A DNA stretch of 64,000 bases, from the NCBI GenBank assembly GCA_026709625.1, contig JAPOSR010000007.1, positions 1 to 64,000 on the forward strand, written 5' to 3'. A program made the translations under genes and the position numbers. This stretch comes from Chloroflexota bacterium (GTDB lineage Bacteria; Chloroflexota; Anaerolineae; Aggregatilineales; Phototrophicaceae). Every line of letters begins with the position of its first letter. Position 1 is the stretch's first letter. Below are positions 59,217-64,000 of this stretch, one piece after another. Below the pieces are notes generated by a model. That model had not been told where the DNA came from. It did not search any database and was given only the letters and a program-made list of their open reading frames with translations.

Positions 59217-60847
59217 GGGGCCAAGCCATAGTCGCGCGCGGCTGCCTCGCTGGAGACATATCCCGCGCGCACATCGTCCCAAACGCGCTGTGGGTCGCGC
59301 TGGGCTGGGTCGCCAAAGCCGCCGCCGCCCGGCAGCTCCAGAATGACACGCTGCCCCGGCTGCAAGCTATAATGGCTCTTTGGATGCGGCTGTGTGCCGT
59401 CCGACAAGCTGACCTTGCCAGGCGAGCCGGCCCGCCCGCCCTGCAAGCCCAGCGCCGGTCGTTTGGTGCGGTCGTACATGCAGCTGTGCGTGGCCGGGGC
59501 GCCGGTGATGATCTCCAGCTCCATCACCTGCCCCAAGCCGCCGCGGAATTGCCCGGCACCGCCAGAATCAATGCGCAGTTCGCGCCGGTGCATCAGCAAG
59601 GGCGCTGCCGTTTCGATCGCTTCGACTGGCACGCCCATGATGCCGCTGGGGAAGGCGGTGGCGGACAGTCCGTCGCGGTCGTGCGCCGCCCCCATCCCGC
59701 CAGCTGAGAAGAATATGTAGGCGAATTCCTCGCCATCGGCATTCACGCCATCGATCATCGTGTTCCACAAGCCAGCCGAGCCATTGGCGATGACGCGCTG
59801 GGGGATGATCTGCGCCAGCGCTGTCAGCAGAGGCTGGCTGACAAAATGCCCGATCAGATGACGGGCGCTGACCGGGGCCGGGCGGCGGCAATTCAATATG
59901 CTGCCGGCGGGCGCGGCAACCTGGATGGGACGAAAAGCGCCTTCGTTGTTGGGGATGTCCGACGCGAGCGCAGCCATCAACGTATAGGTGGTATAAGCAT
60001 GCGTATAATTGAGAACGACATTGATGCCGCGGTCGACCTGAGGCGAACTGCCGGCATAATCGACGCGCAATTCGTCGCCAGCCACGGTGATTTCGCAGGC
60101 GATCGTCAGTGGAGTATCGAAGCCATCGATCTGAATGGCGTCGCGGCAGCTGCCATCGGGCAGGTCGCGGATGGCAGCGCGCACAGCCGCTTCTGTTCGG
60201 CGCAAAATGGACGCGGAAACCTCTTCAATATCGGGCAAATTATATTCGTCCAGCATCTCAATTAATTTGCGCGCGCCGACCTGGTTGCCAACTTGCTGCG
60301 CATAGATATCGCCGATGACCTGATCGGGCACACGCACATTGGCGCGGATGATATCGAAGAGTTCCTGGTTGGCTTGGCCCGCTTTGAAGAGCTTCATCAA
60401 GGGAATGGCCAGCCCTTCTTCATGGACCGAGCGGGCATCGCCACCCATGGTCGCGCCACCAATATCGACCGCGTGGCAGGTGCTGGCGAAGAAGGCGACG
60501 CCCCGTCCCTGATAAAAAACTGGCGAGACGATGGTCAGGTCGAAGAGATGGCCGCTGGCTTCCCATGGGTCGTTGGTGATCAACGTGTCGCCAGGCTGCA
60601 ATGTGTCGATTGGATGCTGCGGCACGATGAACTTGCGCACGCAATTCGCCATGGTGTTGATGTGCCCGGGCGTGCCAGTGACCGACTGCGCCACCATGTT
60701 GCCAGACCGGTCGAATACGCCCGCCGACAAATCGCCCGCCTCACGCACGACAGTCGTGAAGGAGCTGTGGATAAGCGCGGCAGCTTGCTCATCCACGACC
60801 GAGATGAGCCGCCGCCAGATGACTTCCAGCGTGATGGGGTCAAGCAT
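59213..60847 (-). CDS. Hydantoinase/oxoprolinase B-type protein (HyuB)
   Basis: The 544-residue protein has the HyuB pattern: DPITLEVIWRRLISVVDEQAAALIHSSFT, then REAGDLSAGVFDRSGNMVAQSVTGTPGHINTM, LITNDPWEASGHLFDLTI, and the Gly-rich end GGAGQFRGGLGQVMELEI and LELPGGGGFGDPAQRD. HyuB acts with HyuA to open cyclic amides such as hydantoins or 5-oxoproline. The only hyuA in the window is about 27 kb away on the same strand. This gene lies 30 bases after the sugar-type permease gene and should be read with the importer. The start at 60847 was chosen by family pattern. Confidence 0.92.
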   Translation of the reverse strand: MLDPITLEVIWRRLISVVDEQAAALIHSSFTTVVREAGDLSAGVFDRSGNMVAQSVTGTPGHINTMANCVRKFIVPQHPIDTLQPGDTLITNDPWEASGHLFDLTIVSPVFYQGRGVAFFASTCHAVDIGGATMGGDARSVHEEGLAIPLMKLFKAGQANQELFDIIRANVRVPDQVIGDIYAQQVGNQVGARKLIEMLDEYNLPDIEEVSASILRRTEAAVRAAIRDLPDGSCRDAIQIDGFDTPLTIACEITVAGDELRVDYAGSSPQVDRGINVVLNYTHAYTTYTLMAALASDIPNNEGAFRPIQVAAPAGSILNCRRPAPVSARHLIGHFVSQPLLTALAQIIPQRVIANGSAGLWNTMIDGVNADGEEFAYIFFSAGGMGAAHDRDGLSATAFPSGIMGVPVEAIETAAPLLMHRRELRIDSGGAGQFRGGLGQVMELEIITGAPATHSCMYDRTKRPALGLQGGRAGSPGKVSLSDGTQPHPKSHYSLQPGQRVILELPGGGGFGDPAQRDPQRVWDDVRAGYVSSEAAARDYGLAP

Positions 60848-60877
60848 ATGTCTTCGCAACTCGTCTCATGGGCGAAA

Positions 60878-61738
60878 TCATCCTTTCAGCCCCGTCAGCG
60901 CGATGCCGCGGACGAAGGTCTTCTGCGTGAAGAAGAAGAGCGCGATCGTGGGCAGCATCGCCAAGGTTGAGGCGGCCATCATCAGCTGCCACTGCGCGCC
61001 ATACATATTTTGGAATAGCTTTAAGCCCAGCGAGATCGTCCAGTCCTGCTGGTTTTGCAGATAAATCAAGGGACCGAGGAAATCGCGATAAGTCTGCACA
61101 AAAGTAAAGAGCGCCACCACTGCCAGCGCTGGGCGCATCAGCGGGATCATGACATGCCACAAGATGCCCAGTTCGCTGGCACCATCTATGCGCGCCGCGT
61201 CGCTAAGCTCTTGCGGGATCGTCAGCAAAAATTGGCGCAGCAAAAACACATAGAGGGCGCTGCCAAAAAAATGTGGCACGACCAGCGGCAAAAATGTGCC
61301 CACCCAGCCCAGATCTCGGAATATCAGGTAAAGCGGTATCAGCGTCACCTGCGAGGGCAGCATGATGGTGCTGAGGTAAATCAAAAAGAGGATATTGCGG
61401 CCGGGCCATTGAATGCGCGCGAAGCCATAGGCGATGAAGGTGCAGGAGAGCACGGTGCCCAGCACAGTCAAGCCGCTGATGGCGATGGTATTCCACATGT
61501 AGCGCCAGAAAGGAATATAGGTGGTTGAAGCGCCGAAGTTCTGCCATTGCGGATCGGGCGGGAAGATCGGCGGCGGCTGCTGGAAGATCTCGACATCGGT
61601 CTTCAGGGCGGTGACAACCAGCCAATAGAGCGGGAAGATATAGGCGAAGGCCATGATCATCACGATCGTGTAGGCGATTGCCCGCTTGATCCGGTCTTGA
61701 ACGAGGCGATTTTCCCGCCAGCTGATGGCTACAGCCAC
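60878..61738 (-). CDS. Carbohydrate ABC permease, MalG type
   Basis: The 286-residue inner-membrane protein has six hydrophobic segments and the conserved cytoplasmic loop DAARIDGASELGILWHVMIPLMRPAL (EAA motif) near residue 190. The family front is IKRAIAYTIVMIMAFAYIFPLYWLVVTALKT. It pairs with the MalF-type permease whose stop abuts its start. It would import a saccharide bound by the protein at 62793-64000. The ATPase (MalK/MsmK type) is not in the cluster and is probably shared from elsewhere in the genome. Confidence 0.93.
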   Translation of the reverse strand: MAVAISWRENRLVQDRIKRAIAYTIVMIMAFAYIFPLYWLVVTALKTDVEIFQQPPPIFPPDPQWQNFGASTTYIPFWRYMWNTIAISGLTVLGTVLSCTFIAYGFARIQWPGRNILFLIYLSTIMLPSQVTLIPLYLIFRDLGWVGTFLPLVVPHFFGSALYVFLLRQFLLTIPQELSDAARIDGASELGILWHVMIPLMRPALAVVALFTFVQTYRDFLGPLIYLQNQQDWTISLGLKLFQNMYGAQWQLMMAASTLAMLPTIALFFFTQKTFVRGIALTGLKG

Positions 61739-62665
61739 CTATTCCTCCGCGTGATAATAAACCCAGCGCGATGTCTTGAACAAAATGAGCGTCGCGACCA
61801 GCACGATCATGAACAAAATCCAGGCTTGGGCGCTGGCATAGCCCATCTTGAATTGCTGGAATGCCGTCTGATACAGGTACATCGAATAGAACATCGCCGA
61901 ATTGGCGACGCCGCCCGCCGAGCCATCGCGGGTCGACGTCATCACCCAGGCTTCTGTGAAGTATTGAAAATAGCCGATCACATTGACGATGATGGTGTAA
62001 AAAATGACCGGGCTGATCATAGGCAGGGTGATGCGAAAAGTTTTCTGCAGCGCGTTCGCCCCGTCGAGTTCGGCAGATTCCAACAGGTCATGGGGCACAT
62101 CCTGCAAGCCGGCCAAGTAGATCAGAATGGTGTTGCCACCAAACCATGCGCCCATGAAGATCAACGACGGCTTGACCCAGTTGGGGTCGGTCAGCCAGCC
62201 GATTGGGCGCAAGCCGATGAAGCGAAGGAACTCATTCAAGATGCCGAACTGCCCATTAAAAATCCACAGCCAGACGATGGTAGAAGCGACCACCGGCGTG
62301 ATTGACGGCACATAGAAGATGCTGCGGTAAATGGACAAGCCTTTGATCTTGGTATTGAGCAACAGCGCCATCAGCATGTTGAAGACGAGATGGATCGGCA
62401 AGCCAATCAGCACCATGTAAAGCGTGTTTTGAATGCCAATTTTGAAGACGCGGTCCTCGAGCAAAAACAGGTAATTGTTCAAACCGACATAGCGCGGCGG
62501 CTGCAGGATGTTGTAGCGCGTGAAGCTGTATTGCAGCGACTGTATGATGGGACCGATGTTGAACAAGGTGAAACCGACGATGGCGGGCGATATGAACAGC
62601 AAACCGATGAGCAGTGAACGGCGCTGCTGCTTGCTGAGCCTTGGTCGGCGGATTGCGATGGTCAT
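61739..62665 (-). CDS. Carbohydrate ABC permease, MalF type
   Basis: The 308-residue protein has six hydrophobic segments and the EAA loop ESAELDGANALQKTFRITLPMISP near residue 200. FISPAIVGFTLFNIGPIIQSLQYSFTRYNI is the typical first span and periplasmic start. The start at 62665 was preferred to 62686. It ends directly against the MalG-type gene. An R3 repeat lies between it and the binding-protein gene upstream. Confidence 0.93.
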   Translation of the reverse strand: MTIAIRRPRLSKQQRRSLLIGLLFISPAIVGFTLFNIGPIIQSLQYSFTRYNILQPPRYVGLNNYLFLLEDRVFKIGIQNTLYMVLIGLPIHLVFNMLMALLLNTKIKGLSIYRSIFYVPSITPVVASTIVWLWIFNGQFGILNEFLRFIGLRPIGWLTDPNWVKPSLIFMGAWFGGNTILIYLAGLQDVPHDLLESAELDGANALQKTFRITLPMISPVIFYTIIVNVIGYFQYFTEAWVMTSTRDGSAGGVANSAMFYSMYLYQTAFQQFKMGYASAQAWILFMIVLVATLILFKTSRWVYYHAEE

Positions 62666-62682
62666 GAGGAAAGCGCCCCAGC

Positions 62683-62791
62683 CCAAGCCCCTCCCCCGCT
62701 AAAGAAGGAGGGGCATATATCAATCGCTCCACCCCGCGGTGTGGCAGCCCTTCCCGCGCCTTGGGGAAGGGGTCGGGGATGGGGGCAGGCC
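62683..62791. repeat. R3 palindromic repeat between permease and binding protein genes
   Basis: Paired blocks CCCCTCCCCCGC...AAGGAGGGGC and CCCTTCCCGCGCCTTGGGGAAGGGGTCGGGGATGGGGGC match the R3 cores in hyuA and in the MITE-like elements. It can fold strongly and may limit transcription from the binding protein into the permeases. Confidence 0.75.
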
Positions 62792-62792
62792 A

Positions 62793-64000
62793 TTACATCA
62801 TCGCCATGTCGAGTTCGCGCTGGACTTCTTCGGTTACGCGGTCAAGCGCTTCCTGCGCGCTGAGCATGCCGGCTTTGACCGATGTCTCGGCTTCGCCCAA
62901 GCGCGAGTTATAAAAATCGTTCACGGGGATCTTCGGCGGGCCAAACGCATTGGGACCGTTCAGCAGGTCCAGCGCCAGTTGGAAGCGGTGGTCGCGGACG
63001 AAGCGCTCGGCTGTGGCTGCGCCCACCTTGGGCGGGATATTCTGGATATTGAAGCAGAACTCGCCCATGTGGTCGTCTTCGCTCAGCCAGCGGATGAACT
63101 CCCAAGCCGCGTCCGGGTTCATGACGCCGGTGGGTATGGTGAAGACGCTGCCGCCGAAGGTGGTGCAATTCGGGCGTCCGCCATCGGGATAGGGCGCCGC
63201 GATCATGTCCATCTCGAGGTCGGGCGCGAACTGCTTCTGGAACTGGATGAACCACTCGCCAACTTGCTTGAAGCCTTCCTTGCCGACAAAGAAGGGGTTC
63301 TGCGTGCTAAGGTAATCACCAAAACCGCTGGTGAAAGCCGCCACTCGCTCTGGACCCAGCCGCGACCAATAACCCGCCATCCATTCCAGCGCGGCGACAT
63401 TGACGGGGTCGTTGGCGGTTATCGTCCCGCTATCTTCGTCATACAAGCTGCCGCCAAAGACATGCGCCCACCAGGTGAGGTTGTCTGGCAAGAGGCCAAC
63501 GCGCTCAATATTGCCATTGCTGTCGATGATTTCAAAAGCCTGGCAGGCTTCGTCCAATTCCTCGATGCTGCTCGGCGGCTCGCTCATGCCCAGCTCGGCC
63601 AAGGCCGGCGGCGAGAAGGCCAAGACGCGCGCGTTGGATGTGCACATCAAACCCCAAAGCTCGCCGTTGTGCCACCAGTTGTTCCACAGCTGCGGGAAGT
63701 ATTTCGATCCATCGATGCCAGCTGCTTCGGCATAGGCGGTCAGTGGCGTCAAGGCACCCTGCGAGGCAATCTGCACCAACTGATGCAGCCAGACAGCTGA
63801 CACAACATCGGGCGGGTTGCCGCCAGCGATCGCCGTCAGCACCTTTTCGTATTGGCCGAACACCGTCGTCATATTGACATAGACATTCGCATGCTCTTCG
63901 TTGAATTGATCGACCAAGCCTTGCAGCACATCAAACTCAAAGCCGCTCCAGCCCGTCCAATAATTGAGGAAGGCTTGCTCTTGCGCATAGGTCAAGCCGG
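62793..64000 (-). CDS. Extracellular sugar-binding protein (MalE type), cut by window end
   Basis: The frame runs out of the window. About 402 residues are visible. The signal peptide is outside, and the first visible residues GLTYAQE look like the end of one. The mature part reads AFLNYWTGWSGFEFDVLQGLVDQFNEEHANVYVNMTTVFGQYEKVLTAIAGGNPPDVV, a family 1 binding-protein start. It continues with LGMSEPPSSIEELDEACQAF, TTFGGSVFTIPTGVMNPDAAWEFIRWLSED and AGMLSAQEALDRVTEEVQRELD. It is the ligand receptor of the MalF/MalG permeases downstream and, by position, of the unit ending in hyuB. The ligand cannot be told. Confidence 0.9.
   Translation of the reverse strand, partial: GLTYAQEQAFLNYWTGWSGFEFDVLQGLVDQFNEEHANVYVNMTTVFGQYEKVLTAIAGGNPPDVVSAVWLHQLVQIASQGALTPLTAYAEAAGIDGSKYFPQLWNNWWHNGELWGLMCTSNARVLAFSPPALAELGMSEPPSSIEELDEACQAFEIIDSNGNIERVGLLPDNLTWWAHVFGGSLYDEDSGTITANDPVNVAALEWMAGYWSRLGPERVAAFTSGFGDYLSTQNPFFVGKEGFKQVGEWFIQFQKQFAPDLEMDMIAAPYPDGGRPNCTTFGGSVFTIPTGVMNPDAAWEFIRWLSEDDHMGEFCFNIQNIPPKVGAATAERFVRDHRFQLALDLLNGPNAFGPPKIPVNDFYNSRLGEAETSVKAGMLSAQEALDRVTEEVQRELDMAMM

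Overview
The window looks like a chromosomal segment of a GC-rich, free-living bacterium, most likely Chloroflexota (Anaerolineae-like). This is an inference from gene content and style, not from a marker gene. The signs are a lipoprotein with a Pro/Thr-rich linker after the lipobox, many carbohydrate ABC transporters, sulfatases, hydantoinase and DUF917 genes, and large numbers of G/C-run palindromic repeats. I saw no rRNA, tRNA, CRISPR array or phage structural gene. Most genes lie on the minus strand.

Layout. 1-3.0 kb: end of a FetA-like ATPase, trmD, an acetyltransferase, yjjX and fetB. 3.0-4.9 kb: a two-gene AAA ATPase (DUF3696) plus PIN-like nuclease cassette with its own promoter. 5-14.3 kb: YcaQ-type glycosylase, an unknown protein, a BatA/vWA membrane protein, a flavoprotein, a Fur regulator and a fused indolepyruvate ferredoxin oxidoreductase. 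14.3-18.4 kb: CopD-like protein, RraA-like protein, M20 peptidase and acyl-CoA dehydrogenase 1. 18.4-23.6 kb: an AT-richer island lying between two paralogous acyl-CoA dehydrogenases and bordered by inverted copies of two repeat families. It holds a dead toxin-antitoxin relic, a small coiled-coil membrane protein, and a tightly overlapping operon of EcoRI-type adenine methyltransferase, membrane-anchored HerA-like ATPase and DUF262-HNH nuclease. 23.6-27.5 kb: acyl-CoA dehydrogenase 2, sulfatase and an intact VapBC pair. 27.5-37.3 kb: four DUF917 (S-methyl-thiohydantoin desulfurase family) paralogs with a HyuA-type hydantoinase and an OppF ATPase, split by a second insertion (methyltransferase-HNH fusion plus RhuM). 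37.4-43.7 kb: sugar-type binding protein, sulfatase, cupin-type phosphoglucose isomerase, AroE-like dehydrogenase and FGGY kinase. 43.8-54 kb: an orphan coiled-coil/membrane protein, PhyH dioxygenase, SbcD nuclease, NamZ, SDR, ribokinase, glycosyltransferase, nitroreductase and a DUF6092-like protein. 54-59.2 kb: ribose-type ABC importer with an unusually long permease, followed by a two-domain lipoprotein split by an in-frame TGA. 59.2-64 kb: MalEFG-type importer followed by HyuB.

How it works together. The housekeeping impression is a heterotroph that imports sugars and perhaps peptides or hydantoin-like nitrogen compounds, removes sulfate esters, and feeds products through kinases, isomerases and ferredoxin-linked 2-oxoacid oxidation. 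Set into this are three candidate defence cassettes. The best candidate for an undescribed system is the methyltransferase/HerA/DUF262-HNH operon at 19.3-23.6 kb. Dispersed palindromic repeats run through the window. They have entered coding sequence, as an insert of about 34 codons in hyuA and as the C-terminal tail of acyl-CoA dehydrogenase 2, and they mark the borders of the 18-24 kb island.
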